From Rhodosalinus sediminis (GTDB taxonomy: Bacteria; Pseudomonadota; Alphaproteobacteria; Rhodobacterales; Rhodobacteraceae): DNA of 64,000 nt. The stretch lies in NCBI RefSeq assembly GCF_003385555.1, contig NZ_QOHR01000001.1, forward strand, positions 62,001 to 126,000, in the 5' to 3' direction. Under the pieces are notes generated by a model. The model saw only the letters and a list, made by a program, of their open reading frames with translations. It had not been told where the DNA came from and did not search any database. The number at the start of each line of letters is the position of its first letter. The first letter of the stretch is position 1. Shown in pieces: positions 16,381-24,925 of the stretch. A program made the translations under genes and the position numbers.

Positions 16381-16767
16381 ATGACCCGCTCCGCCCGAGA
16401 GACCCGCCGCGGCGCGCCGGAGATCCGCGTGCCCGCCCACGATCCGCGCAGCGACCGCGTCGAGGTGCCCCACGCCGCCAACGGACCGGCGACGCCCGTG
16501 CGCTCGGGCCGCGTGCCCGTGAGCCCGGGCCGCCGCCCGCGGGCGATGGGCACCGGCGCGATCCCCGAAACGCGGGTCGATCTCGACCGGCCCGATGCGG
16601 CGCACACGCCCGGCGGCCCGGCCTCCGACACGCGCACGCCGCCGCGCGACGGCCCGCTCTCGGCGCCGAGCGACGCGCCCGGCGCGCGCCGGGCGACGGC
16701 GCTGCGCCACGGGCTGATCGCCCTCGCCGTCGTGGCGGCGGGCGCGCTGGCGGTGGTGCTGCTCTGA
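16381..16767 (+). CDS. Hypothetical tail-anchored membrane protein
   Basis: 128 residues preceded by GGAGGAGG. The first ~100 residues are polar, rich in Pro, Arg, Gly and Thr, and look disordered. The last ~20 (LRHGLIALAVVAAGALAVVLL) form a single membrane helix ending at the C-terminus, so the protein is probably tail-anchored in the inner membrane with its bulk in the cytoplasm. The family is not recognised. It faces away from the amidoligase gene; the 104-base gap between them is shared by two divergent promoters. Confidence 0.7.
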   Translation: MTRSARETRRGAPEIRVPAHDPRSDRVEVPHAANGPATPVRSGRVPVSPGRRPRAMGTGAIPETRVDLDRPDAAHTPGGPASDTRTPPRDGPLSAPSDAPGARRATALRHGLIALAVVAAGALAVVLL

Positions 16768-16774
16768 GACACGG

Positions 16775-16807
16775 AAAACGGCCCCGCCGAAGGGCGCGGC
16801 GGGGCCG
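16775..16807 (-). terminator. Rho-independent terminator of the PRC-barrel gene
   Basis: A perfect 11-bp stem (CGGCCCCGCCG/CGGCGGGGCCG) with a 7-base loop, followed by TTTT on the minus strand. It stands 25 bases after the PRC-barrel stop. Confidence 0.85.
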
Positions 16808-16831
16808 GCTCGGGCGGGGCGCGACGGGCGA

Positions 16832-17380
16832 TCAGTACCAGCCGCCCTCGGCGACCTCGGGCATCTCCTCGATCGCGCTCTCGGTCATGTTGGTGACGTA
16901 GTCGATGGACCCGGCGCCGGCCTCGATGCGGCGCACGTCCTGCATCGACAGGAGCACCGTCTGGTCCCCGATGTCGAGGAAGCCGCCGTGCTCGATCACG
17001 AGGCCCGCGGCGGTCCCGTCCTCGTTCAGCACGACGTCGGTGATGCTGCCGACCTGCTGCCAGTCGTCGCGCACCGCCTCGAAGGTGGTGGCGTCGGTCC
17101 AGTCCTCGTCGGACCACTCCTGGGCGACGGCGTAGACGTCGCCGCCGACGATCTCGGAGGTGCGCAGCATCCCGGCGAGCGCCGCGTCGGAGGTCATGCC
17201 GCTGGCGTAGTCGTCGGTGGCCACGACGCCGTTGCCGTCCGCTCCTTCGCGCGGGGTGGGGTCGGTCTCCGCGGTCATGCCGTCGCCGGTCTGCATGTCG
17301 GTCTGATCGCCGCTTTCCTGGGCGAGGGCGGGCGCCGCGGCGAGCGCGGCGGCGGACGCGAGAAGCGTGAAGCGAGTCAT
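16832..17380 (-). CDS. Exported PRC-barrel domain protein
   Basis: 182 residues with a signal peptide (MTRFTLLASAAALAAAPALAQ, cleavage after ALA-Q about residue 20). A Thr/Asp/Glu-rich linker follows (about 22-62), then a PRC-barrel-like beta domain (about 70-180: SEIVGGDVYAVAQEW, VGSITDVVLNEDGTAAGLVIEHGGFLDIGDQTVLLSM). PRC-barrel proteins of this exported type are common in alphaproteobacteria and often stress-induced; their molecular role is unclear. GGAGGACCCC stands before the ATG. The gene has an exact EcfG-type promoter at 17443-17467 and its own terminator, so it is a single-gene unit of the general stress response. Confidence 0.88.
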   Translation of the reverse strand: MTRFTLLASAAALAAAPALAQESGDQTDMQTGDGMTAETDPTPREGADGNGVVATDDYASGMTSDAALAGMLRTSEIVGGDVYAVAQEWSDEDWTDATTFEAVRDDWQQVGSITDVVLNEDGTAAGLVIEHGGFLDIGDQTVLLSMQDVRRIEAGAGSIDYVTNMTESAIEEMPEVAEGGWY

Positions 17381-17442
17381 GGGGTCCTCCTTCGGTGGAC
17401 GTATGGCGCGGGGCGGGGCAGGTCCTCCGCCGCTCTTCGGTG

Positions 17443-17467
17443 AACGTGAGGGCGGAGGCGCAGTTCC
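17443..17467 (-). promoter_or_regulatory. EcfG-type promoter of the PRC-barrel gene
   Basis: Minus strand: GGAAC (17467-17463), a 16-base spacer and CGTT (17446-17443), an exact consensus match. The leader before the ATG at 17380 is about 55 bases. Confidence 0.8.
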
Positions 17468-17496
17468 CCGTGCGCCACGGCCCGGCGGCGCGCCGC

Positions 17497-18159
17497 TCAG
17501 GCGGCGGCCATTTCGCGTGGGTCGTGCATCCCCTCCTTCACGCCGAAGCGCACGAGCGCCACGTTCACCGGCCAGGCGGCGAGCAGGCCGAGCGTCAGCG
17601 AGGTCATCATCGAGGTCCAGAACAGCACGTCGCCGAGCCCGGCGTCCCGCGCGAGCCAGAGGTCCACGCCGATCGCCACGACCTCCATCACCACGATCGA
17701 GGCCGTTTCGCTCAGGAGCGAATCACGCAGCGCCCGCCCGAAGGGCACGCCGTCGTGCAGGAGCGGGCCGAGGGTCAGCACGATCCCGAAGGTGAAGGCG
17801 AAAGCGAAGGTGACGAGCGCGGTGGGCGTGGTGCCGAGCGCGAGGATCCCCGCGGCGAGGATCAGCCCCACGATCTCGCCCATGCCGCAGCCCGAGTAGC
17901 AATGCGCCGTCGAGCGCCAGCCGCGCCGCCAGATGGTGTCGCGCGCGATCTGCTTGCGCCCCGTGGTCCAGTAGATCAGGAGCCCGACCGGCCCCGAGTA
18001 GAGCGTGGTCAGCGCCCAGACCACCTTCATCAGCGGCCCGATCTCGGGGTTGGCGCGGCGGAAATCGGCCAGCAGGACGCCGACGCTGGCGAGCGACAGG
18101 GCGAGCCAGACGATCAGGACGGCGGGCTGCGCGAGGAACGCGGCGAGAGTCTGATGCAC
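17497..18159 (-). CDS. DUF4396 membrane protein
   Basis: 220 residues with about six hydrophobic helices. The segment STAHCYSGCGMGEIVGLILA contains the His-Cys...Gly-Cys motif characteristic of DUF4396; a metal or copper role has been suggested by this motif but not shown. The first helix (about 12-31) is followed by a cytoplasmic loop with YWTTGRKQIARDTIW. It is an inner-membrane protein of unknown function. The upstream region carries a degenerate EcfG-like element (18190-18215), and the EcfG-driven PRC-barrel gene follows downstream in the same direction. Confidence 0.82.
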   Translation of the reverse strand: MHQTLAAFLAQPAVLIVWLALSLASVGVLLADFRRANPEIGPLMKVVWALTTLYSGPVGLLIYWTTGRKQIARDTIWRRGWRSTAHCYSGCGMGEIVGLILAAGILALGTTPTALVTFAFAFTFGIVLTLGPLLHDGVPFGRALRDSLLSETASIVVMEVVAIGVDLWLARDAGLGDVLFWTSMMTSLTLGLLAAWPVNVALVRFGVKEGMHDPREMAAA

Positions 18160-18189
18160 GGGTGGCGCTCCGTCCGGGGACGCCGCGCC

Positions 18190-18215
18190 AACCCCGCCGC
18201 GCGGGCCGTGGTTCC
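18190..18215 (-). promoter_or_regulatory. Degenerate EcfG-like promoter before DUF4396
   Basis: Minus strand: GGAAC (18215-18211), a 17-base spacer, then GGTT instead of CGTT. It lies about 30-55 bases upstream of the DUF4396 start. One mismatch makes it tentative. Confidence 0.4.
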
Positions 18216-18642
18216 GTCCGCGCTCCGCTCAGGCCGGTGGCGACACGGGGCGTGACACGAGCGTCGTCGTCCTCGATCTCGCGTAGGTGCGGCCGGGCGC
18301 GATGCGTGGTGCGTCGCCGCGTGGCGCGGACGGCGCCCCTGAATGGGCCGCAGGCGCGGCATGCCGAGCACGCTTGCGGCAATCGCCCCGCCGCGGGCGA
18401 GGGGCGCGCCGGTGAGCAGGGCGGCAGAGCTCCGGGCCGTCGCCGCGGGCCGGCAGGCGTGCGCGGCGCGGCGGGCCGGGCGGTGGCGCGGGTCGCGTGA
18501 TCCATGGCGAACTTCGCTCGTTGCGCGGGGGCTATCGGTCGTTCGGCGCGTGTCCGATGCGCTGGGGGTGCGGCGGTTTCACGTCTCGACACCGGCTGTC
18601 ACTCCGCTATGTCTGGCGACGTTGACACGAAGGAGACACGGC
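18216..18642. other. Gene-free gap
   Basis: About 430 bases between the divergent DUF4396 and small-membrane-protein genes. I find no convincing coding sequence or RNA. Around 18595-18640 the composition becomes less GC-rich, and the promoter and AGGAGA ribosome-binding site of the next gene lie here; no -35/-10 pair is convincing. Confidence 0.5.
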
Positions 18643-18897
18643 ATGGACGGCAGCAGCATGCAGCAGGACCTCGCGCCGGAGCTCGCGGCGCGGCGGGAAG
18701 CGGCAATGGCGTCGCTCCGCAGATCGGCGCAGGCGCGCGAGGCGCAGGGCTATGCGCTCATGGCCGCCGCGATGAGCATGGCGCCCGCGGCGGAGGGCGA
18801 GGGGCTCCTCGGCAAGGCGGTGCATTATTCCAAGCTCTTCCTCATCGCCTTCGCGATGCTCGCGCCCAACTACCTCGTCTGGCGCCTGCTCCTCTGA
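18643..18897 (+). CDS. Small membrane-anchored protein, hypothetical
   Basis: 84 residues from an ATG with AGGAGA eight bases upstream. The first half is Ala/Arg/Glu-rich and probably helical (RREAAMASLRRSAQAREAQGYALMAAAMS). The last ~25 residues (YSKLFLIAFAMLAPNYLVWRLLL) form one membrane helix ending at the C-terminus. The family is not recognised. It stands alone with gene-free DNA on both sides. Confidence 0.65.
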   Translation: MDGSSMQQDLAPELAARREAAMASLRRSAQAREAQGYALMAAAMSMAPAAEGEGLLGKAVHYSKLFLIAFAMLAPNYLVWRLLL

Positions 18898-19366
18898 GCG
18901 GGCCGCGACGCGACGGCCGGGGCGGCGACGTCCCGACCGCCGGTCCCCGTCCCGCGGCCGAGGCTCGACGCCCACGCCCCGCCGGGACGCTGTTTCTCCT
19001 CTGACATCTTATCAACCGGTCGCTCGGGCCGATGCCCGCCCGTGGTGGCGTCGAACACCCGGTGTCGCAGGCGCCGCCATTTCGTCTGGCGCGCGGTCGA
19101 AAGGCGTCGCCGCCGGGGAAGGAGATCGCGCGGGCGATTCGGTGAGTCTGCGGCGCTTCGGCTTGGGATGGTCCGCGGACGTATCATGCAGGCTGCGGGG
19201 ACAGCGCGTCGCGCCCCTCGCGACGGTCAGGCATCTCTAGCCGTCAAGGCGCGTCTTGCGGTCGGCCGGACCTCGTCGCGGCGCGCGTGACGCATCCGAT
19301 CGACCGGCCTCGGCGACACGCGCCGCGTGTCGGCGTATCGCGCTCATGTCCGCAATGTCGGAGTTT
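18898..19366. other. Gene-free gap
   Basis: About 470 bases between the small membrane protein and tRNA-Ala. One Arg-rich frame of ~80 codons is open on the plus strand, but it has no ribosome-binding site or recognisable sequence. Parts (for example 19005-19020, CATCTTATCAACC) are less GC-rich than average. Nothing functional identified. Confidence 0.5.
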
Positions 19367-19442
<76 letters not shown>

Positions 19443-19454
19443 TTCGGTGTCGCG

Positions 19455-19483
19455 TGAGTAGTGGGAGCGCGGCGCGGGATCAA
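19455..19483 (-). promoter_or_regulatory. Housekeeping promoter of tRNA-Ala
   Basis: Minus strand: TTGATC (-35), exactly 17 bases, TACTCA (-10), ending about 12 bases before the mature 5' end of the tRNA. Confidence 0.65.
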
Positions 19484-19506
19484 GCGAAAAAATCCGCGCC
19501 GCGACG

Positions 19507-19824
19507 TCAGCCTTCGTCCTCGTCCGAGGAGACGTCCGCGATGTCGTCGAGCGAGACGTTGCCGTCGTCCTCGTCCTCGAGCACCTCGTCGCCGAGATCG
19601 ACGTCCACCGAGTCGCCCTCGATGACTTCGCCCTCTTCCGAGGTCTCTTTCGTGCTCTTGCCCTTTGCGGGTTCGGGCTCGGGCGAGAGCATCTTGCTGC
19701 GCCCGGTCTCGGTATCCACGATCTCGCCCGTGTAGGGGCTGACCACGGGATCGCGGTTCAGGTCGTAGAAACGCTTGCCCGTCGTCGGGCAGAGCCGCTT
19801 CGTGCCCCATTCTTCCTTGGGCAT
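19507..19824 (-). CDS. FYDLN_acid (TIGR02300) family protein
   Basis: 105 residues starting MPKEEWGTKRLCPTTGKRFY, the family N-terminus. I chose the ATG at 19824 because GAAGAGG lies at proper distance from it, whereas the ATG six bases upstream abuts that site. After the conserved FYDLN block the rest is highly acidic (many Asp/Glu), hence the family name. In many relatives the block is a four-Cys zinc knuckle; here only one Cys remains (CPTTG ... SPYTG), so zinc binding is unlikely. The function is unknown. It lies just upstream of the tRNA-Ala gene on the same strand. Confidence 0.9.
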   Translation of the reverse strand: MPKEEWGTKRLCPTTGKRFYDLNRDPVVSPYTGEIVDTETGRSKMLSPEPEPAKGKSTKETSEEGEVIEGDSVDVDLGDEVLEDEDDGNVSLDDIADVSSDEDEG

Positions 19825-19930
19825 GGTCATCCTCTTCTCGTGTCCGCACTTGCCGGCGACTCGGCGCTCCTGACATAAGGGCGCGAGGCTTGTCAAAAGG
19901 CTTCGCCGAAGACCGCCGGAGATCGCGCAT

Positions 19931-20626
19931 ATGGGCCAACGCGTCCTGCCGGGCAACCCCCCTCTGACGCTGACACTCCGCCGCTCGGCGCGGGCGCGGC
20001 GCATCGCGCTGCGCGTCTCGGCGCTCGACGGGACGATCACCCTGACGGTGCCCCGGGGCGCGAGCGAGGCGGAGGCGCTCGACTTCGCCCGCGCAAAGGC
20101 CGATTGGCTGCGCGCGCGCGTCGCCGACCGGCTCGGCGCGGTCGTCGTCGGCCATGGCGCGGCGCTGCCCGTGGAGGGGCGCACCCTCACCCTCGCGCCC
20201 GGCGCGGGGCGGCGGGTGCAGGCCGAGGGCGCGGTGCTGCGCGTGCCCGGCCCGGCCGAGCAGGCGGGCGTGCGGACGCAGGGCTGGCTGAAGGCGCTGG
20301 CGCGCGAACGGCTGGCCGCGGCCGCGGACCGGCACGCCGCCTCGCTCGGGCGGCCCTATGCCCGGATCACGCTGCGCGACACGCGCTCGCGCTGGGGCTC
20401 TTGCTCGGACCGGGGCGCGCTCAGCTTTTCGTGGCGGCTGGTCATGGCGCCGCCCGAGGTGCTCGACTACGTCGCCGCGCACGAGGTCGCGCATCTGGCC
20501 GAGATGAATCACTCGGCCGCCTTCTGGGCGGTGGTCCGCCGGCTCTACGGCCCGCACGAGGCCGAGCGGCGCTGGCTCCACGAGGAGGGACCGGCGCTCC
20601 ACCGCTACCGCTTCGGCGCGCATTGA
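19931..20626 (+). CDS. YgjP-like metallopeptidase-fold protein
   Basis: 231 residues. Zinc-site residues are His184, Glu185 and His188 in AAHEVAHLAEMNH, with a third ligand His194 in the NHSAAFW segment. SRWGSC at about 153-158 is the other signature of the YgjP/DUF45 (SprT-like) family. The N-terminal half is a beta-rich domain typical of the family. It is a cytoplasmic putative metal-dependent hydrolase; no substrate is established. It diverges from the FYDLN_acid gene with about 105 bases between. Confidence 0.9.
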   Translation: MGQRVLPGNPPLTLTLRRSARARRIALRVSALDGTITLTVPRGASEAEALDFARAKADWLRARVADRLGAVVVGHGAALPVEGRTLTLAPGAGRRVQAEGAVLRVPGPAEQAGVRTQGWLKALARERLAAAADRHAASLGRPYARITLRDTRSRWGSCSDRGALSFSWRLVMAPPEVLDYVAAHEVAHLAEMNHSAAFWAVVRRLYGPHEAERRWLHEEGPALHRYRFGAH

Positions 20627-20657
20627 CGCGGGCGCGTGGCGTGATCACAGATAGGCC

Positions 20658-21308
20658 ATGCTGCTCGCCCCACGCTCCTCCGAGGCGCTGCCCGCCGCCC
20701 ATGACCGCGTCTATCGCGGGCTGCGCGCGCGCGTCATGCACGGGCAACTCGCGCCGGGACAGGCGCTGACGCTGCGCGGCATCGGCAAGGAGTTCGACGT
20801 CTCGATGACGCCCGCGCGCGAGGCGCTGCGCCGGCTGGTCGCGGAGGGCGCGCTCTCGATGACCTCCTCGGGGCGGGTCTCCACGCCGGAGCTCTCCAAC
20901 GAGCGGATCGAGGAACTGGCGGCGATTCGCGCGCTCCTCGAGGTCGAGCTCGCGAGCCGCGCGCTGCCGCGCGCGCACATGGCGCTGATCGACCGGCTGC
21001 AGACGATCAACACCGCCGTCGGCGAGGCGGCGCAGCGCCAGGACGCGGTGGCCTACATCCGCGCCAACCTGGAGTTTCACCGCACGCTCTACCTGCGCGC
21101 GCAGGCGCCTGCGATGCTGGCCATGGCCGAGACGGTCTGGCTCCAGATGGGGCCGACCATGCGGCGGCTCTACGCCAAGCTCCAGCGCCGCGAGCCGCCG
21201 CAGTATCACCGCCTCATCATCGCCGCGCTCAAGGCGGGCGACGAGCCGGGCCTGCGCCTCGCGGTGCGCTCGGACGTGACGCAGGGGCTCAAGATGCTGG
21301 CGAGCTGA
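20658..21308 (+). CDS. GntR-family transcriptional regulator (FCD domain)
   Basis: 216 residues. A winged helix-turn-helix covers about residues 15-80 (LRARVMHGQLAPGQALTLRGIGKEFDVSMTPAREALRRL, split at its usual places). A C-terminal helical FCD ligand-binding domain follows (about 88-205: ELAAIRALLEVELAS, then NLEFHRTLYL and the YHRLIIAALKAGD helix). FCD regulators sense small carboxylates and control catabolic genes; the ligand is unknown here. Its TGA overlaps the ATG of the antiporter gene, so the two are co-translated and the antiporter may be its target. Confidence 0.92.
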   Translation: MLLAPRSSEALPAAHDRVYRGLRARVMHGQLAPGQALTLRGIGKEFDVSMTPAREALRRLVAEGALSMTSSGRVSTPELSNERIEELAAIRALLEVELASRALPRAHMALIDRLQTINTAVGEAAQRQDAVAYIRANLEFHRTLYLRAQAPAMLAMAETVWLQMGPTMRRLYAKLQRREPPQYHRLIIAALKAGDEPGLRLAVRSDVTQGLKMLAS

Positions 21309-22483
21309 TGGGCCACGTCGAGACCGCGACGCTCGCGCCGGTGATGCTGGCGCTCGGCGGGCTCTTCCTCGCGGGGCTCGCGGCGGATACGCTCGGACGG
21401 CGCACGGCCCTGCCGCGGGTGACGCTCCTTCTGGCCTGCGGGATCGTGGCGGGGGGCGGCGGGCTCGACCTGATCCCGCAGGCGGCGCAGGACTGGTACG
21501 GCTTCCTGTCGGTCACGGCGCTGACGATGGTGGCCTTCCTGCTCGGCGGCGCGCTCGACGCGGGCACCCTCGCCGCGCACGGCCGCGCGATCCTCGCCAT
21601 CTCGCTCGCCATTGTCGGCGTCACCGCGCTCGCCGTGGCGGCGGGGCTCTGGGCGGTCGGGCTCGACCCGGCGACGGCGGCGGTGCTCGGCGCCATCGCA
21701 ACCGCCACGGCGCCCGCCGCGACGCAGGACGCGATCCGCCAGAGCGGGGCGCGGGGCGGTTTCGTGGACACACTCCGGGGCATCGTGGCCATCGACGACG
21801 CCTGGGGCATGGTGGCCTTCGCGCTCGCCGTCGTGGCGGCGCAGGCGCTTCTCGGGGCGACCGGCGGGCAGATGCTGGCCGACGCGGCCCGCGAGATCGG
21901 CGGCGCGCTGGCGCTCGGCCTCGCGCTGGGCTGGCCGGCGGCGATGCTGACCGGCCGGCTCTCGCCCGGGGAGCCCCTGCAGACCGAGGCGCTCGGCCTC
22001 GTCTTCCTGACCGCGGGGCTCGCGATCTGGCTCGAGGTCTCCTTCCTGCTCGCCGGGATGACCGTGGGCGCGGTGATCGTGAACCGCGCGCGCCACCACG
22101 AGCGCGCCTTCCACGAGATCGAGCATATCCAGTGGCCCTTCATGGTGCTCTTCTTCGTGCTCGCGGGCGCCTCGCTCGACCCTGGGAAACTCGCCGCGCT
22201 GGGCGGGCTCGGCGCGGCCTACGCGGCGCTCCGGGTCGGCGCGCGGATGCTCGGTGGATGGCTGGGCGCGCGCCTCGCCGGCGCGCCGCGGCGCGAGCGC
22301 TGGCTCTACGGCCCGGCGCTCCTGCCGCAGGCGGGGGTCGCGGTGGGCATGGCGCTGGTCGCCGCGCAGGAGTTTCCCGACCGCGCCGAGACGATCCTGA
22401 CGCTCACCATCGGGACGACGGTGCTCTTCGAGTTGATCGGCCCGGCGGCGACGATATGGGCCGTGCGGCGCGCGGGACGCTGA
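21308..22483 (+). CDS. Cation:proton antiporter (CPA2/KefB-like membrane domain)
   Basis: 391 residues with about twelve membrane helices. The segment ATAPAATQDAIRQ followed by IDDAWGMVAFAL is the Na+/H+ exchanger core, with acidic residues within membrane segments as required for ion coupling. There is no C-terminal TrkA-N domain, so it is a membrane-domain-only member. It exchanges Na+ or K+ for protons across the inner membrane. It starts on the last base of the upstream GntR regulator gene (TGATG-type overlap), suggesting joint regulation. Confidence 0.88.
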   Translation: MGHVETATLAPVMLALGGLFLAGLAADTLGRRTALPRVTLLLACGIVAGGGGLDLIPQAAQDWYGFLSVTALTMVAFLLGGALDAGTLAAHGRAILAISLAIVGVTALAVAAGLWAVGLDPATAAVLGAIATATAPAATQDAIRQSGARGGFVDTLRGIVAIDDAWGMVAFALAVVAAQALLGATGGQMLADAAREIGGALALGLALGWPAAMLTGRLSPGEPLQTEALGLVFLTAGLAIWLEVSFLLAGMTVGAVIVNRARHHERAFHEIEHIQWPFMVLFFVLAGASLDPGKLAALGGLGAAYAALRVGARMLGGWLGARLAGAPRRERWLYGPALLPQAGVAVGMALVAAQEFPDRAETILTLTIGTTVLFELIGPAATIWAVRRAGR

Positions 22484-22587
22484 CGGGCGGCGCGTGGCGC
22501 GCCGGAATGGGGGCGGCGCCGATCGCCCGCGGGCGCCGGCCATCGACCGGAGGTCGGACGCGGCGCGCCGGGCGAAAGCGCCCGCGT

Positions 22588-23550
22588 TCAGCCGGCGAGG
22601 CCGCGCGCGCCCATCTCGAGGAACTTGTCGCGCCGGTCGGCCCGCAGGCCCGCGCGGTCGGTCCCCTCGAGCTCGCCCAGCATGGCGCGCAGCGCCTCGC
22701 CCACGGCGGCGATCGTGCCCTCGGCGTCCCGATGCGCGCCGCCGAGGGGTTCGGACACGATCCGGTCGATCACGCCGAGCTTCTTCAGGTCCTGCGCGGT
22801 CAGGCGCAGCGCCTCGGCCGCCTCGCGCATCTTCTCGGCGTCCTTCCAGAGGATCGAGGCGCAGCCCTCGGGCGAGATCACCGAGTAGATCGAATGCTCC
22901 AGCATCGCGACGCGGTTCGCCGTGGCGAAGGCCACCGCGCCGCCCGAGCCGCCCTCGCCCACGATGACCGAGACGAGCGGCACGCCGAGGCCGAGGCACG
23001 TCTCGGTGGCGCGCGCGATCGCCTCGGACTGGCCGCGCTGCTCGGCGCCCTTGCCGGGGTAGGCGCCGGGCGTGTCCACCAGCGTGATCACCGGCAGGCC
23101 GAAGCGGTCGGCCATCTCCATCAGGCGGATCGCCTTGCGGTAGCCCTCGGGGCGCGCCATGCCGAAGTTGCGCTCCAGCCGCGTCTTGGTGTCGTGGCCC
23201 TTCTCGTGTCCGATCACCATGACGGGCCGGTCGTCGAACCGCGCGAGCCCGCCGATCACCGCGTGATCCTCGGCGAAGTTGCGGTCGCCGGCGAGCGGCG
23301 TGAACTCGGTGAAGAGCGCGTCGACGTAGTCCGCCCCGTGCGGGCGCTGCGGGTGGCGGGCGACCTGGGTCTTCCGCCAGGGCGAAAGGTCCTTGTAGAG
23401 CTGGGCGCGCATGGTCCGCGCCTTCGCGTCGAGCGCCTCGGCCTCGGCGTTGAGGTCCACGCCCTCGCCGGAGCGCGCGAGCGCGCGCAACTCCTCCGCC
23501 TTGCCCTCAAGCTCGGCGAGCGGCTTTTCGAAATCGAGATAGATCGTCAT
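22588..23550 (-). CDS. accA: Acetyl-CoA carboxylase carboxyltransferase, alpha subunit
   Basis: 320 residues, the normal AccA length, starting [21 protein letters not shown]. Typical blocks are [72 protein letters not shown] and the biotin/oxyanion region [14 protein letters not shown], cited here in short pieces of one continuous match. With AccD it transfers the carboxyl group from biotin to acetyl-CoA, giving malonyl-CoA for fatty-acid synthesis. The malyl-CoA lyase gene lies just upstream on the same strand, separated by a 26-bp palindrome. Confidence 0.97.
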   Translation of the reverse strand: MTIYLDFEKPLAELEGKAEELRALARSGEGVDLNAEAEALDAKARTMRAQLYKDLSPWRKTQVARHPQRPHGADYVDALFTEFTPLAGDRNFAEDHAVIGGLARFDDRPVMVIGHEKGHDTKTRLERNFGMARPEGYRKAIRLMEMADRFGLPVITLVDTPGAYPGKGAEQRGQSEAIARATETCLGLGVPLVSVIVGEGGSGGAVAFATANRVAMLEHSIYSVISPEGCASILWKDAEKMREAAEALRLTAQDLKKLGVIDRIVSEPLGGAHRDAEGTIAAVGEALRAMLGELEGTDRAGLRADRRDKFLEMGARGLAG

Positions 23551-23636
23551 GACCGCCTGTCCGTGTTCCGCGGGTATATGACGACGGCCCCCGGCGGATG
23601 CAACCGGGCACGCGGGCGCCCCCGGCCGGAACGACG

Positions 23637-23662
23637 AAGGGCGGCCCCATGGGGCCGCCCTT
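23637..23662. terminator. 26-bp perfect palindrome between mcl1 and accA
   Basis: The sequence AAGGGCGGCCCC and its exact complement meet at a CATG centre, 22 bases after the mcl1 stop. As RNA it is a very stable hairpin with AA/TT ends; the T-run is too short for a classical terminator. It probably reduces readthrough into accA or protects the mcl1 3' end. Confidence 0.5.
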
Positions 23663-23684
23663 CGCGCGCGTCGTGGCGAGCGCC

Positions 23685-24662
23685 TCACCGTGCGGCGATC
23701 ATCTCGGCCTGTTTCACGATGACCTCGGCCTGCTTGATCGAGGCGATGTCGATCAGCTTGCCCTTGTAGGTCGCCGCGCCCTTGCCGGCGGCCTTGGCCT
23801 CTTCCATCGCGGCGATGATGGCGCGCGCGTCCTCGACCGCCGCGTCCGTGGGCGTGAAGACCTCGTTGGCGAGCGCCACCTGGCTCGGGTGGATGGCCCA
23901 TTTGCCGACGCAGCCCAGCGTCGCCGAGCGCAGCGCCTGCGCCTTGAAGCCGTCGGGATCGGAGAAGTCGCCGAAGGGGCCGTCCACCGGCAGGAGGCCA
24001 TGGGTCCGGCAGGCGGCGACGATGGCGACGATCGGGTAGTGCCACGGATCGCCGTAATGCGTCTCGCGCGTGCCCTCGTGCTCCTTGGGCGAGAGCATGT
24101 AGTAGTTCGACTGCGTGCCGCCGATGTGCGTCGTCGCCATGCCCATGTAGGCCGCGTAATCCGCCGGGCCGAGCGAGAGCGCTTCCATCCGCGGGCTCGC
24201 CGCCGCGATCTCCTCGACATGGGCGAGGCCGGCGGCCGTCTCGATGATCGCCTCGAATCCGATGCGCTTGTCCTTGCCGCTCGCCGCCTCGGCGGCGGTG
24301 GCCAGCGCGTCGACCGCGTAGATGTCGCCGGCGCAGCCCGCCTTGGGGATCATGATCAGGTCGAGCCGGCCCTTCGTTCCCTCGATCAGCTCGACCACGT
24401 CCTTGTGCCAGTAGGGCGTGTCGAGCCCGTTGATCCGCACCGAGAGCGTCTTGGCGCCCCAGTCCACGTCGTTGATCGCGTCCACGACGTTCTTGCGCGC
24501 GGCGTCCTTGTCGTCGGGCGCGACCGAGTCCTCGAGGTCGAGGTTGATGACGTCGGCGTCGCTCTTGGCCATCTTCTCGAAGAGTTCCGGCCGCGAGCCG
24601 GGGCCGAAGAGCTGGCAGCGGTTGGGACGCGCCGGCGGCGCGGGGGGGATCGTGAAGCTCAT
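23685..24662 (-). CDS. mcl1: L-malyl-CoA/beta-methylmalyl-CoA lyase
   Basis: 325 residues of the HpcH/CitE (CoA-ester lyase) family. [20 protein letters not shown] at the start, the [27 protein letters not shown] block, then [33 protein letters not shown] and the active-site region GKWAIHPSQ match Mcl1 of Rhodobacter sphaeroides almost throughout. The enzyme cleaves malyl-CoA to glyoxylate plus acetyl-CoA, and beta-methylmalyl-CoA to glyoxylate plus propionyl-CoA. It is a step of the ethylmalonyl-CoA pathway used for acetyl-CoA assimilation without isocitrate lyase. It is cytoplasmic and Mg-dependent. The upstream gap is shared with the divergent dgcN gene. Confidence 0.95.
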   Translation of the reverse strand: MSFTIPPAPPARPNRCQLFGPGSRPELFEKMAKSDADVINLDLEDSVAPDDKDAARKNVVDAINDVDWGAKTLSVRINGLDTPYWHKDVVELIEGTKGRLDLIMIPKAGCAGDIYAVDALATAAEAASGKDKRIGFEAIIETAAGLAHVEEIAAASPRMEALSLGPADYAAYMGMATTHIGGTQSNYYMLSPKEHEGTRETHYGDPWHYPIVAIVAACRTHGLLPVDGPFGDFSDPDGFKAQALRSATLGCVGKWAIHPSQVALANEVFTPTDAAVEDARAIIAAMEEAKAAGKGAATYKGKLIDIASIKQAEVIVKQAEMIAAR

Positions 24663-24925
24663 GCGGGTGTCCCTCGTCTGTCAGGATGCGGAAATTCCCT
24701 CCGCGGGCTAGTGGATCGCCCCCGCGCGCGCAAGAGTGTTTCGCCGCGCCGCCGCATCGTGCAGCTTTGTGAGGCGACGCCGGCGGGCGGCGGTCCCGGC
24801 GGGGCAGGATGCCGCGCAAGCGGGCGCCGGCGGGAGGATCTTGCGCGCAGCGCGCGCTGTGCGGGAGCTTTGCGATGCATTTCCCGCACGTCGCGTTAGA
24901 CTGCCCCCGAACGAGGGAGACCGCG

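Noticed and set aside
19042-19290. 82-codon plus-strand frame before tRNA-Ala
   Set aside because: Arg-rich random-looking sequence, no ribosome-binding site, no recognisable similarity.
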